A stretch of DNA of 64,000 nt from an uncultured Bacteroidales bacterium (lineage in GTDB: Bacteria > Bacteroidota > Bacteroidia > Bacteroidales > Muribaculaceae). A program made the translations under genes and the position numbers. Location of the stretch: NCBI GenBank assembly GCA_902785925.1, contig CADAAI010000007.1, positions 30,983-94,982 of the forward strand. The letters are read 5' to 3'. The notes beneath the pieces are model-generated. The model did no database searches. It had not been told where the DNA came from and worked only from the letters and a program-made list of their open reading frames with translations. Positions 45,341 to 54,526 of the stretch are shown here, piece after piece; the stretch's first letter is position 1; the number at the start of each line of letters is the position of its first letter.

Positions 45341-47161
45341 ATGGCAGAAAAATTTGAAAAATTGTTCGACCAATTCGCGCCAGTAACTCCCGAGGAGTGG
45401 CGTGCCAAAGCTGAAGTCGACCTGAAAGGTGCCGACTACAACAAGAGGATGATTTGGCGAACAAATGAAGGTTTCAATGTTGAGCCTATCTATCGTGGTG
45501 TTGACATTGAGAACCTTAAGACCACCGAGTCGCTTCCTGGTGAGTATCCATTTGTTAGAGGAACTCGCGTTAGCAACGATTGGTATGTGCGTCAGGACAT
45601 CGACGTGAAAGACGTTAAGGAAGCCAACGCTAAGGCTCTTGAGGTGCTCAACAAGGGCATCAACGACGTATGCTTCAGGTTACCTCATGGACAGAGTGTT
45701 GATCTTGAGGCTCTTCTTGACAAGATTGATGTGAACCTCGTGGCTGTTGACATTCACTGCTGTGTGAAGGTGGCTATAGAAGTTGCTAAGCAGCTCGTTG
45801 CCATCATCGAGAAGCAGGGAGCTCAAGAGACATTTGTCGGTTCTATCAACTTCGACCCATTCCGCCGCTACTTCAAGCACGGAGAGCCTTTCCCTGGCGA
45901 CATGGTTGCTATGGCAAAGGAGATGCTCGACATCGTGAAACCCATCAAGAACCTGCGTGTGCTCAGTGTTGACGCTATAATGCTCAACAATGCTGGTGCC
46001 TTCATTTACCAAGAGCTTGGTTATGCTCTGGCTTGGGGTAATGAATGGATGGCAATGCTCACCGAGGCCGGCGTTCCAGCCCAAGAGGTTGCTTGCCGCA
46101 TCAAGTTCAACATGGGTATCTCTACCGTTTATTTCATGGAGATTGCCAAGTTCCGTGCAGCACGCATGCTGTGGGCTCAAATCGTGAAGCAATACAACCC
46201 AGAGTGCGACTGCGCATGCAAGATGGTTGTTAATGCCGCTACCACTGAGTTCACTCAGACAGTATTTGACTCTTATGTTAACTTGCTGCGTAGCCAGACT
46301 CAAGCTATGTCGGCTGCTTTGGCTGGTGTTGACTCTATAGTAGTTGCTCCATTCGATAAGGCTTACCAGGCACCTGACGATTTCAGTGAGCGCATAGCAC
46401 GCAACCAGCAGATTCTTCTCAAGGAAGAGAGTCACCTCGACAAGGTGGTTGACCCTGCCGGTGGTTCTTACTATATCGAGACCCTCACCATGTCGATAGC
46501 ACAAGAGGCTTGGAAACTCTTCCTCGATGTAGAAGATAAGGGTGGTTTCAAGGCTGTGCAAGAGGCTGGTGAGGTTACTGCCGCAGTTAACGCTAGCGCT
46601 AAGGCTCGTTTCGACAAGGTGGCTAAGCGTCGCGAGCAGTTGCTCGGAACCAACCAGTTCCCCAACTTCACCGAGAAGAGCGAAGGTAAGGCAGCTAATA
46701 TCAACTACGAGGCTCAGCCCGAGGGCGTGCTAAATCGTCAGCGTCTTGCTACTCACTTTGAGCAATTGCGTCTCGCTACCGAGAATGCTGCTCACACTCC
46801 AAAGGTGTTCATGCTCACCATTGGTAACCTCACCATGCGCTTGGCTCGTGCTCAGTTCAGCAGCAACTTCTTTGCTTGCGCAGGTTATGAGATTATCGAC
46901 AACAACGGTTTCAAGACCGTGGAGGAGGGCATTGATGCCGCTCTTGAGAAGAAAGCCGACGTTATTGTACTCTGCTCTAGCGATCCTGAGTATGACGAGT
47001 ATGCTCCAGCAGCGTTCAAGTATCTGAACGGCCGCACTGAGTTTGTGATTGCAGGTCCTGAGAATGACGCGTTCAAGGAACTAGGCATCAAGCACTTTAT
47101 CAACGTGAAGAGCAATGTGCAAGCCACATTGACCGAATTTAATGCTAAACTTTTAAAATAA
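45341..47161 (+). CDS. mutA: Methylmalonyl-CoA mutase small (beta) subunit
   Basis: 606 residues. The N-terminal MEKFEKLFDQFAPVTPEEW-like start (MAEKFEKLFDQFAPVTPEEWR), the TIM-barrel segment (LPHGQSVDLEAL; NAGAFIYQELGYALAWGNEWM; YFMEIAKFRAARMLW) and a C-terminal flavodoxin-like domain match the catalytically inactive partner of the heterodimeric mutase. The B12-binding motif DxHxxG of the large subunit is not present at the expected place. With MutB it isomerises succinyl-CoA and methylmalonyl-CoA, a step of propionate formation in Bacteroidetes. mutB follows 9 bases later. Confidence 0.96.
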   Translation: MAEKFEKLFDQFAPVTPEEWRAKAEVDLKGADYNKRMIWRTNEGFNVEPIYRGVDIENLKTTESLPGEYPFVRGTRVSNDWYVRQDIDVKDVKEANAKALEVLNKGINDVCFRLPHGQSVDLEALLDKIDVNLVAVDIHCCVKVAIEVAKQLVAIIEKQGAQETFVGSINFDPFRRYFKHGEPFPGDMVAMAKEMLDIVKPIKNLRVLSVDAIMLNNAGAFIYQELGYALAWGNEWMAMLTEAGVPAQEVACRIKFNMGISTVYFMEIAKFRAARMLWAQIVKQYNPECDCACKMVVNAATTEFTQTVFDSYVNLLRSQTQAMSAALAGVDSIVVAPFDKAYQAPDDFSERIARNQQILLKEESHLDKVVDPAGGSYYIETLTMSIAQEAWKLFLDVEDKGGFKAVQEAGEVTAAVNASAKARFDKVAKRREQLLGTNQFPNFTEKSEGKAANINYEAQPEGVLNRQRLATHFEQLRLATENAAHTPKVFMLTIGNLTMRLARAQFSSNFFACAGYEIIDNNGFKTVEEGIDAALEKKADVIVLCSSDPEYDEYAPAAFKYLNGRTEFVIAGPENDAFKELGIKHFINVKSNVQATLTEFNAKLLK

Positions 47162-47170
47162 TCGAGCAAC

Positions 47171-47226
47171 ATGAGACCAAATTTCAAAAACATAGACATA
47201 GCAAACGAGGCTTTCAATGTTGAATG
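47171..47226 (+). other. Displaced N-terminal arm of mutB (apparent frameshift)
   Basis: ATG 47171 opens [18 protein letters not shown], which resembles the usual N-terminus of MutB, nine bases after mutA. But this frame differs by one base from the rest of mutB and runs off as an unrelated 118-residue frame to 47527. The frame carrying mutB has TGA at 47221-47223 directly before ATG 47224. One inserted base near 47224 would restore a protein of about 709 residues. Confidence 0.65.
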
Positions 47227-49296
47227 CATCTTGCCGAACCATGGCGCAATGCCGAGTTGCTCGACATTAAGCAAGTTTACACAAAGGAAGATATTGAGGG
47301 CCTTGAGCACCTTAACTTTGTGGCAGGTATTCCTCCTTTCCTTGGAGGTCCTTACAGCCTTATGTACCCATTCCGCCCATGGACAGTGCGTCAGTATGCT
47401 GGTTTCTCGACAGCAGCCGAGAGTAACGCGTTCTATCGCCGCAACCTGGCATCGGGCCAGAAGGGTCTGTCGGTGGCATTCGACCTCCCCACTCACCGCG
47501 GTTACAATGCCGACAACCAGCGCGTAGTTGGTGACGTGGGTAAAGCCGGTGTATCTATCTGCTCGGTAGAGGACATGAAGGTGCTCTTCGACGGAATTCC
47601 ATTGGAAACAATGTCGGTATCAATGACCATGAACGGTGCTGTGCTGCCCATTATGGCGTTCTACATCGTTTCGGGTCTTGAGCAGGGCGCTCAACTTGAG
47701 CACATGGCTGGTACTATCCAGAATGATATCCTCAAGGAGTTCATGGTGCGCAACACCTATATTTATCCTCCTAAATTCTCGATGCAGATTATTGCCAGCA
47801 TCTTTGAGTACACCTCAAAGTACATGCCCAAGTTCAACTCTATCTCTATCTCGGGTTACCACATGCAGGAAGCAGGTGCTACAGCCGACATCGAGCTCGC
47901 CTACACTCTCGCCGATGGTATGGATTATATTCGCACCGGTGTTAATGCAGGTCTCGACGTTGATGCTTTTGCTCCTCGTCTGTCGTTCTTCTGGGGCATC
48001 TCTATGAACTTCTTCACCGAGATTGCCAAGATGCGCGCAGGTCGCCTCTTGTGGGCCAAGATTGTTAAAAGCTTCGGTGCCAAGAATCCAAAATCAATGT
48101 CATTGCGTACACACAGCCAAACTTCGGGTTGGTCGCTAACAGCACAAGATCCATTCAACAACGTTGGTCGTACATGTATCGAGGCTATGGCAGCAGCTCA
48201 AGGCCACACTCAGTCGTTGCACACCAACGCTCTTGACGAGGCTATCGCACTGCCAACCGACTTCTCGGCACGTATCGCTCGTAACACCCAGATCTACATC
48301 CAGCAAGAGACTATGATCACTAAGGCTATTGACCCATGGGCTGGTTCTTACTATGTAGAGCGCCTTACTCACGAACTCGTGCACAAGGCTTGGGATCACA
48401 TCCAGGAGATTGAGAAACTGGGTGGTATGGCTAAGGCTATTGAGACTGGCGTGCCCAAGATGCGTATCGAGGAAGCTGCAGCACGCACACAGGCCCGCAT
48501 CGACAGTGGCACTCAAACCATCGTGGGCATCAACAAGTATGCACTCGAGAAAGAGGCTCCTATCGATATTCTTGAGATTGACAACACCGAGGTTCGCAAC
48601 GAGCAAGTTGCACGTCTCGAGGAGTTGCGCAAGAACCGCGACGAGGCTAAGGTTCAGGCCGACCTCAAAGCCATCACTGAGTGCGTTCGCACTGGAGAGG
48701 GCAACCTGCTTGCTCTGGCAGTAGAGGCAGCTAAGGACCGTGCTTCGCTTGGTGAGATTAGTGATGCCTGCGAGGAAGTCGTAGGCCGTTATAAAGCAGT
48801 TGTTAAAACAATTTCAGGCGTGTATTCAGCAGAAGCTATTTCTGATCCCGACCTCAAGCGTGCACGTGAGCTCACAGCTCAGTTTGCCAAGAAAGAAGGT
48901 CGTCAACCTCGTATCATGATTGCCAAGATGGGACAGGATGGTCATGACCGCGGCGCCAAGGTGGTTGCCACTGGTTATGCCGACTGTGGCTTCGACGTCG
49001 ACATGGGACCATTGTTCCAGACTCCTGAGGAGAGTGCTCGTCAGGCAGTAGAGAACGACGTTAACGTAATGGGTGTTTCTTCGCTTGCTGCAGGTCACAA
49101 GACTCTTATCCCTGCAGTTATTGAGGAGCTCAAGAAGCTTGGCCGTGAGGACATCATCGTTACCGCTGGTGGTGTAATTCCAATGCAGGATTACGACTTC
49201 CTCTACAAGGCTGGTGTTGCCGCTATCTTTGGCCCTGGCACATCGGTAATGAAGAGTGCCATCAAGGTGATGGAGATTCTCCTTGACGAGGAATAA
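47224..49296 (+). CDS. mutB: Methylmalonyl-CoA mutase large (alpha, B12-binding) subunit, N-terminus frameshifted
   Basis: 690 residues in the open frame: substrate-binding barrel ([61 protein letters not shown] in shorter segments: [27 protein letters not shown]), [23 protein letters not shown], and the C-terminal B12 domain with the cobalt-ligand motif [10 protein letters not shown] (DxHxxG) and [16 protein letters not shown] end ([14 protein letters not shown]). It is the catalytic subunit of the heterodimer with MutA. The first about 18 residues expected in Bacteroidales MutB lie in another frame at 47171, so translation from 47224 would lack the N-terminal arm that normally wraps on the small subunit. 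A single-base error or a true mutation is possible. A terminator follows at 49339. Confidence 0.93.
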   Translation: MHLAEPWRNAELLDIKQVYTKEDIEGLEHLNFVAGIPPFLGGPYSLMYPFRPWTVRQYAGFSTAAESNAFYRRNLASGQKGLSVAFDLPTHRGYNADNQRVVGDVGKAGVSICSVEDMKVLFDGIPLETMSVSMTMNGAVLPIMAFYIVSGLEQGAQLEHMAGTIQNDILKEFMVRNTYIYPPKFSMQIIASIFEYTSKYMPKFNSISISGYHMQEAGATADIELAYTLADGMDYIRTGVNAGLDVDAFAPRLSFFWGISMNFFTEIAKMRAGRLLWAKIVKSFGAKNPKSMSLRTHSQTSGWSLTAQDPFNNVGRTCIEAMAAAQGHTQSLHTNALDEAIALPTDFSARIARNTQIYIQQETMITKAIDPWAGSYYVERLTHELVHKAWDHIQEIEKLGGMAKAIETGVPKMRIEEAAARTQARIDSGTQTIVGINKYALEKEAPIDILEIDNTEVRNEQVARLEELRKNRDEAKVQADLKAITECVRTGEGNLLALAVEAAKDRASLGEISDACEEVVGRYKAVVKTISGVYSAEAISDPDLKRARELTAQFAKKEGRQPRIMIAKMGQDGHDRGAKVVATGYADCGFDVDMGPLFQTPEESARQAVENDVNVMGVSSLAAGHKTLIPAVIEELKKLGREDIIVTAGGVIPMQDYDFLYKAGVAAIFGPGTSVMKSAIKVMEILLDEE

Positions 49297-49338
49297 TTGG
49301 TATTTTGAACCTATCGCCCAACATGGGTGAACATTATA

Positions 49339-49374
49339 AAAACCGCTCTTGGTTTCAACCTGAGCGGTTTTTTT
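49339..49374 (+). terminator. Terminator of the mutAB operon
   Basis: A perfect 10-bp stem (49339-49348 with 49362-49371) followed by TTT, AAAA on the 5' side. Confidence 0.9.
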
Positions 49375-49422
49375 CTTATATGTCACTATAAGTAATAAGT
49401 TTTTTCTTAAAAATCCTTTTTT

Positions 49423-49466
49423 GACAAGACTATGTACGTTTTTTGCATAGTCTTGTCATTTTTTTT
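49423..49466 (+). terminator. Second terminator-like hairpin, overlapping the next promoter
   Basis: A perfect 12-bp inverted repeat (49423-49434 with 49446-49457), 11-base loop, followed by eight T. It lies only 48 bases after the mutAB terminator with no gene between, and ends where the -7 box of the next gene begins. Confidence 0.75.
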
Positions 49467-49469
49467 GGC

Positions 49470-49477
49470 TATCTTTG
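49470..49477 (+). promoter_or_regulatory. -7 box of the M6 protease gene
   Basis: TATCTTTG, 36 bases before the ATG at 49514. It excludes the longer frame starting at 49475. The upstream DNA where a -33 would be is the right arm of the hairpin. Confidence 0.6.
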
Positions 49478-49513
49478 TCGCAAACTTACAATACACATTT
49501 TATTATCTATAAC

Positions 49514-51709
49514 ATGAAGAAGTTGACATTTTTATTGATGGCTTTCATTATTGCCATCACAGCAAGCGCTGAGCCTGCCAACCCCACACCCATCACAGTT
49601 ACACAACCTGACGGCGAGAAGCTGCAGCTCAAATTGGTGGGTGATGAATTTTATCATTTCAACACCACAATCGATGGCTACACTATCATCAACGTTAATG
49701 GTAGATGGGAGTATGCTATCAAGAACGGTGAACAACTGCAGGCATCGGGAATGATGGCGCATGATCCTGATACCCGCAATACTCAGGAAAAACAACTGTT
49801 GACATCGCTTGAAAAGCGTCTTGTTAACAAGACCGCAATAACTCAGGCACGCGATAAACGTGCGACACGCGACAAGAAAAACAAAAAGCAAAATCGTGAG
49901 CCAGTGGTTGACTACAGTCTTTTCCGTGGACTAATTATCCTCATCAACTTCAACGACCGTCAATTCCAAATGGAAGACCCTCATGAATTCTATTACGAGT
50001 TGTGTAATACTGAGAATTACACTGGTTTCTATCATCAAGGACGTTTCCAGAGATGCACCGGCAGTGTGCGAGACTATTACTATGACAACTCGATGGGACA
50101 GTTCGATCCTGAATTTGACATTGTCGGTCCAGTGAATCTGGACTACTCGTGCTATGAAGGCAATGATAAAGCGCGAGAAATTTTCAAGGCAGCACTTGAT
50201 GCAGTTGACGACCAAGTAGATTTTACACAATATGATGCCGACAACGATGGTGAAATCGACATGGTGTTCTTCATGGTTGCAGGATATTCGTCAAGCTACA
50301 GCGGCAACAACAGTGGCTATCTGTGGCCGCACATGAGCTATCTGATTGACTGGTGGTCAGGATGGCCACCACAACCATATATGTATGACGGCAAGAGCAT
50401 GGGAACCTATGCATCTTCTTGCGAGATTTATGGTTGGGAATCCTATGGTTACTCAATGCCCAATGCTATAGGTACATTTTGCCACGAGTTTGGTCACGTG
50501 CTTGGATTGCCCGATCTCTACGATACCGACTACAGCGATAATGGAGGAGAGAGCAATCACCCCGGAGAATGGGATATAATGGCAGGAGGAAGTGGTAACA
50601 ACTATGGGCGCAACCCTGTGGGTTACAGCCTTTGGGAACGTTGGGAACTGGGATTTGCCGATGAGCCTCCTACGCTATCACTTGGCGGCCATACCCTCTC
50701 GGCTGTTGACATTAGCAACACAGGTTATATGATGCACACACCAAACGAAGCTGAGTTCTTTCTTTTTGAGAATCGTCAGTCGGGCAAGTGGGATTCTGCA
50801 CTGCCAGGACACGGATTGGTGATTACACGTGTGGATTACAGCAACGAGGAAGTTTGGTGGTCTAACGAAGTGAACTGCTATCCTGCCCACAATTACTATG
50901 AATTGCTCAGGTCTTCGGGCAGTGGCAATGGTGAGGTTCCGTTCCCAGGTCATAATAATGTTTCATATATTAATTCGACAAGCTATCCTGCTCTTGTTAC
51001 ATGGGCAGGTGATCCTTGCCAGTATGGGCTCAGCAACATAAGTGAGGACAATAATATAATCACCTTTAATGTTGTCAATGATGTGCCCCCATCAACTTTG
51101 ATTGAGGACTTTGAGCAAATACAAACAGGACTGCCAGCCAATGCAGTGAATGTACAGGGCAACTTTGCCACTTGGAACTTTCCAAAATCAGATGTCGTGG
51201 AATATAATGGCCAGCATGCAGCATCACTGCAAATGCCTGGCGGCATCGCTATGAACAGCGACATTGACGTGCAAGCATTCAGGATATCTGTAAATGCGAT
51301 TAACACATCGGCTACTGCATCAAAGCTCCAACTCTACTATTCGATTGATAAGGGTAAAACTTGGAATTCGATAGGAACCGAAGGTGTTGCAGCAAATTCA
51401 GAGGACATTCTGTCGTGGCGTTTCAATCTTGACAAGCAACCCATGCGATTCAAGATTAATCGCACTTCGGGAGCTAAAAATGTGAACCTAATCATCGATG
51501 ACTTCACCATTTATTATATTGATTCAAATGAAGCAATACCTGGAGATGTTGATGGCGACGGTAGTGTTACATCGGGTGACATAACTGCTCTCTATGACTA
51601 TATACTGAATGGCGACTCATCTGGTCTGGTAAATGGTGATCAAGATGGCGACGGCAGTATAACATCAGGCGATGTTACTGCTGTATACAACATCATTCTA
51701 GGCAATTGA
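49514..51709 (+). CDS. M6-family metalloprotease with C-terminal dockerin-like repeats
   Basis: 731 residues from ATG 49514. Signal peptide (cut near ITASAEP). The metalloprotease domain carries the zinc site HEFGHVLGLPDLYD (HExxHxxGxxD) and the region RGLIILINFNDRQF; a beta domain with YSIDKGKTWNSIGTEG follows; the last 60 residues are two EF-hand-like repeats, DVDGDGSVTSGDITALYDYIL and QDGDGSITSGDVTAVYNIIL. Such calcium-binding repeats are of dockerin type; classical dockerins bind cohesins, but no cohesin is in the window. The protein is probably exported or surface-exposed and degrades extracellular proteins. It is monocistronic, with a -7 box and a bidirectional terminator after it. Confidence 0.92.
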   Translation: MKKLTFLLMAFIIAITASAEPANPTPITVTQPDGEKLQLKLVGDEFYHFNTTIDGYTIINVNGRWEYAIKNGEQLQASGMMAHDPDTRNTQEKQLLTSLEKRLVNKTAITQARDKRATRDKKNKKQNREPVVDYSLFRGLIILINFNDRQFQMEDPHEFYYELCNTENYTGFYHQGRFQRCTGSVRDYYYDNSMGQFDPEFDIVGPVNLDYSCYEGNDKAREIFKAALDAVDDQVDFTQYDADNDGEIDMVFFMVAGYSSSYSGNNSGYLWPHMSYLIDWWSGWPPQPYMYDGKSMGTYASSCEIYGWESYGYSMPNAIGTFCHEFGHVLGLPDLYDTDYSDNGGESNHPGEWDIMAGGSGNNYGRNPVGYSLWERWELGFADEPPTLSLGGHTLSAVDISNTGYMMHTPNEAEFFLFENRQSGKWDSALPGHGLVITRVDYSNEEVWWSNEVNCYPAHNYYELLRSSGSGNGEVPFPGHNNVSYINSTSYPALVTWAGDPCQYGLSNISEDNNIITFNVVNDVPPSTLIEDFEQIQTGLPANAVNVQGNFATWNFPKSDVVEYNGQHAASLQMPGGIAMNSDIDVQAFRISVNAINTSATASKLQLYYSIDKGKTWNSIGTEGVAANSEDILSWRFNLDKQPMRFKINRTSGAKNVNLIIDDFTIYYIDSNEAIPGDVDGDGSVTSGDITALYDYILNGDSSGLVNGDQDGDGSITSGDVTAVYNIILGN

Positions 51710-51729
51710 GTTGATAATAGACAATGATA

Positions 51730-51765
51730 AAAAAGAACCAGCATCGATTGATGTTGGTTCTTTTT
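51730..51765. terminator. Bidirectional terminator
   Basis: A 16-bp stem with one G-U pair (51730-51745 with 51750-51765), A-rich before and T-rich after, between the convergent M6 protease and HIT genes. Confidence 0.9.
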
Positions 51766-51785
51766 GACTTCACTAGTAGTAGCAA

Positions 51786-52181
51786 TTACTTGAACTGCTC
51801 AGTGATCTTATTGCAAATCTCCTGCATCTCTTCGGCAGGAAGGGTAAGCTTCTGCCTAAAAAAGTTCATGTCGGTCTCCTTTTGCATGGGAACCAGATGA
51901 ACATGAGCATGAGGAACCTCAAGCCCAAGAACGGTGATGCCAACTTTCACGCAAGGGATAGCAGCCTTTATGGCAGCAGCAACACGCTTGGCAAAGACCA
52001 TAAGTCCTGCTAGCTCCTCGTCGCTGAGGTCAAAGATGTAATCCTCTTCACGCTTGGGAATCACCAGGGTGTGGCCGGGTGCCACTGGGTTGATGTCGAG
52101 AAATGCATAGTAGTTCTCGTCTTCTGCAATTTTGTAGCTTGGAATTTCACCAGCTACTATTCTACTGAATATTGAAGCCAT
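51786..52181 (-). CDS. HIT-family nucleotide hydrolase
   Basis: 131 residues, full length for the family. The histidine triad HAHVHLVPM (H-x-H-x-H) lies at about 97-105; the start MASIFSRIVAGEIPSYKIAEDENYYAFLDI and the segment HTLVIPKRE are typical of Hint-branch proteins. They hydrolyse adenosine phosphoramidates and similar nucleotides. The gene follows greA by 14 bases on the same strand, so it is likely the second gene of a greA operon. Confidence 0.95.
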   Translation of the reverse strand: MASIFSRIVAGEIPSYKIAEDENYYAFLDINPVAPGHTLVIPKREEDYIFDLSDEELAGLMVFAKRVAAAIKAAIPCVKVGITVLGLEVPHAHVHLVPMQKETDMNFFRQKLTLPAEEMQEICNKITEQFK

Positions 52182-52195
52182 AATCTATAATGAGT

Positions 52196-52666
52196 TTAGA
52201 TGGAAATTTCAAGAATCTCAAACTTCATTGTTCCGGCAGGTGCCTGAATCTCTACAACATCACCAACCTTGTGACCAACAAGCCCCTTGGCTATGGGAGT
52301 AGTAATTGAAATCTTACCCTCACGCAGGTTTGATTCAGTCTCGGTAACTATTGTATAGGTCATTTGAGCATTATTGCTCATGTTTTTGATGGTAACCTTT
52401 GTGAGTAGCTGCACCTCATCGGTGTTGATTTTGCTCTCATCAATAATACGTGCTCCTGCTATCAAACTTTTTAGCTCAGCAATCTTTGCCTCGAGCATGC
52501 CTTGGCGCTCGCGTGCGGCATCATACTCAGCGTTCTCGCTCAAGTCTCCTTTTTCGCGAGCCTCAACAATAGCTTGTACTACTGCAGGGCGTTCTACATT
52601 CTCAAGGTGAGCAAGTTCTTGCATTTTCTTGTCATAACCAGCCTTGGTCATATAACTAATTGCCAT
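52196..52666 (-). CDS. greA: Transcription elongation factor GreA
   Basis: 156 residues. N-terminal coiled coil with the acidic tip region (LSENAEYDAARERQGMLEAKIAELKSLIAGARII; the tip D/E residues needed for RNA cleavage are in NAEYDAA) and C-terminal FKBP-like domain (VGHKVGDVVEIQAPAGTMKFEILEI). It frees backtracked RNA polymerase by stimulating transcript cleavage. It is transcribed from a strong promoter at 52778-52808 through a leader of about 105 nt which holds a terminator-like hairpin (52723-52751), so premature termination may control it. HIT gene downstream. Confidence 0.97.
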   Translation of the reverse strand: MAISYMTKAGYDKKMQELAHLENVERPAVVQAIVEAREKGDLSENAEYDAARERQGMLEAKIAELKSLIAGARIIDESKINTDEVQLLTKVTIKNMSNNAQMTYTIVTETESNLREGKISITTPIAKGLVGHKVGDVVEIQAPAGTMKFEILEISI

Positions 52667-52717
52667 GGTAAATCAATTTTTAAAATTTACAGTAAAATAG
52701 TTTAAAAACATAGATTA

Positions 52718-52751
52718 AAAACCGAAGAATCTCATCTTGTGAGACTCTCCG
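52718..52751 (-). terminator. Terminator-like hairpin (attenuator) in the greA leader
   Basis: On the minus strand a 12-bp stem with two G-U pairs (52751-52740 with 52734-52723), loop of five bases, followed by G-TTTTT. It lies about +22 to +55 from the predicted greA start, downstream of that promoter, so it cannot be only the terminator of the gene before. Confidence 0.7.
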
Positions 52752-52777
52752 TTGTTATTCATTTTTTATTTTCGGTG

Positions 52778-52808
52778 CAAAATTAGATACTTTATAAATA
52801 ATGTGCAA
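52778..52808 (-). promoter_or_regulatory. Promoter of greA
   Basis: On the minus strand TTG (52808-52806), 20-base spacer, TAATTTTG (52785-52778); a full consensus match. Located between the rRNA methyltransferase stop and the leader hairpin. Confidence 0.75.
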
Positions 52809-52876
52809 GCAAAAACCACGATAAGTTATTAACAATTCAGTTTTATTAACCAATTCACCACCATTTGCGGTAAGTA

Positions 52877-54262
52877 TTATGACATTGATGGTGGGATATT
52901 GGGAACATAGGTGCTCATTATTCGCCACGGCTTTGGATAAAGGTTGTTGGCTCGAGTTCCCAGATTATTGGCCCAACCCAGAACGGCACCTTTAAATCTT
53001 ATCAAGACATAACCTTTGGGACCTTCTATGCAGATGGCTTCGCCACGCAGGTAGGAGATTGCTGTGGGATAATCAACCTCTACAGTGGCTATAGAGTCGG
53101 TAGCAAGATTAGCCGACATGGCCAATTGGTGTGATGGCACAATCTTTTTCCCTTTGATGAGTCCCATCTCAGTACCAAAGTCCTTAATAATGTGCAGGTT
53201 CTTGTATTGATTATTGAAATGCTCTTTTATATGTGTGGGAGTGGCAGTTACAATACCATTGGCCTCGCCTACGAAATAGTTACCATTAATCCACTTTTTC
53301 AGCTCATCAGGTATCGGCAACGTGGAGTTCTTGGTGCCTTTTTTGTCTTTCCGTTTTTCGTTTATAAGATTAGTTGTTGCACAATGGTTCTTACGTAGCA
53401 CGCATATGAATAGTCCTTCTCCTTGTGTCATGTGTGGCATGAAACGGTAGCAAGCATAATCGCGGCCAATTGCCGGAGTGATGTTCCATTCTGAATTGAT
53501 GGGCACTTCAACTACTGTTGCCCCTAAATAATTAATGATGTAATCGACCATTTCCTCATTCTCATGCTTGTTGTAGGTGCAAGTGCTGTAGATGAGAAGG
53601 CCGCCCGGTTTGAGCGCCGGCCACACGGCATTGAGTATTTCGCGTTGGCGGCTTGCACATTGCTCCACAAGTGCTGGCGACCACTGTGCAACGGCTTCAT
53701 CATCTTTACGGAACATCCCTTCACCGCTGCATGGGACATCGGTGGCTATAACGTCAAAGTTCCCTGTTATGGCACCTAATGACTTCGGGTTGTCGCAAGT
53801 TACCATGCAGTTGTCAGCTCCCCATTTTATCACGTTTTCACGCAGCACTTGTGCTCGTTGTGGCATGATCTCGTTGGCTATCACTTCGCTGCCTTGAGGC
53901 AATGCCTGAAGGGCAGCTGTTGTCTTGCCACCAGGTGCTGCACACAGGTCAAGATACTTAACTGGATGTTTAATAAGCGATTTGATGACATGATAGATAA
54001 ACATTGACGACGGGTCTTGAACATAGTAGCTGCCTGCATGAAAATTGGGGTCAAACGTGAATTGAGGCCGCTCGCTAAGGTATACTCCCGCTTCGCACCA
54101 TGGAACTCTCGATAGCTCGGTTGGAAGCTTAAATCCCTTGTTGGGATTGAGTCTTACTGCCGTTACTGGTGATTCATCTGCGATGGCGTGGAGTAGGGCA
54201 CAGGCATCGCCCGATGGCAATAGTCGGTTAATGTTCTCAATGAATTTGTCGTTAAGCTGCAT
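52877..54262 (-). CDS. rRNA cytosine-C5 methyltransferase (RsmB/NOP family, RsmF-like)
   Basis: 461 residues. The SAM-dependent core shows LDLCAAPGGKTTAALQALP, ATDVPCSGEGMFRK (motif IV catalytic-side Cys) and IYSTCTYNKHENEEMV (motif VI nucleophile Cys). The C-terminal 130 residues (LPTAISYLRGEAICIEG-like end: YPTAISYLRGEAICIEGPKGYVLIRFKGAVLGWANN) form an RNA-binding domain as in RsmF/YebU of about 480 residues. It probably methylates a cytosine of 16S rRNA. -7 box at 54286-54293. Confidence 0.92.
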   Translation of the reverse strand: MQLNDKFIENINRLLPSGDACALLHAIADESPVTAVRLNPNKGFKLPTELSRVPWCEAGVYLSERPQFTFDPNFHAGSYYVQDPSSMFIYHVIKSLIKHPVKYLDLCAAPGGKTTAALQALPQGSEVIANEIMPQRAQVLRENVIKWGADNCMVTCDNPKSLGAITGNFDVIATDVPCSGEGMFRKDDEAVAQWSPALVEQCASRQREILNAVWPALKPGGLLIYSTCTYNKHENEEMVDYIINYLGATVVEVPINSEWNITPAIGRDYACYRFMPHMTQGEGLFICVLRKNHCATTNLINEKRKDKKGTKNSTLPIPDELKKWINGNYFVGEANGIVTATPTHIKEHFNNQYKNLHIIKDFGTEMGLIKGKKIVPSHQLAMSANLATDSIATVEVDYPTAISYLRGEAICIEGPKGYVLIRFKGAVLGWANNLGTRANNLYPKPWRIMSTYVPNIPPSMS

Positions 54263-54285
54263 GATATTGGTTGCGTTTTGTGCTG

Positions 54286-54293
54286 CAAATTTA
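54286..54293 (-). promoter_or_regulatory. -7 box of the rRNA methyltransferase gene
   Basis: TAAATTTG on the minus strand, 23 bases before the ATG at 54262. No TTG at the ideal -33 spacing. The remaining DNA up to 54526 is AT-rich; I see only a degenerate box (TATCTTCG, 54489-54496) that could serve the next gene. Confidence 0.5.
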
Positions 54294-54526
54294 CAACAAA
54301 AATGCGTTCTTGGTAATATTCCGTGAGAAATAAATCAATTCTCATTTATGCGTTGGTTTAATTACAATTACTAGACATCCTAATAATCAGATAAATAATT
54401 CGTTGATACAATGTTGCTAAATGATGAATGTCGATATGTATTTTTTTAAAAAAACTAAAATAATAGTACCTATGTCATGGGAAATTTGTATCTTCGTTGA
54501 GTTATTAATATTAAATTTATTTCAAC

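Noticed and set aside
47171..47527. 118-residue frame as an independent gene between mutA and mutB
   Set aside because: Only its first 18 residues look meaningful (MutB arm); the rest is the wrong frame of mutB.
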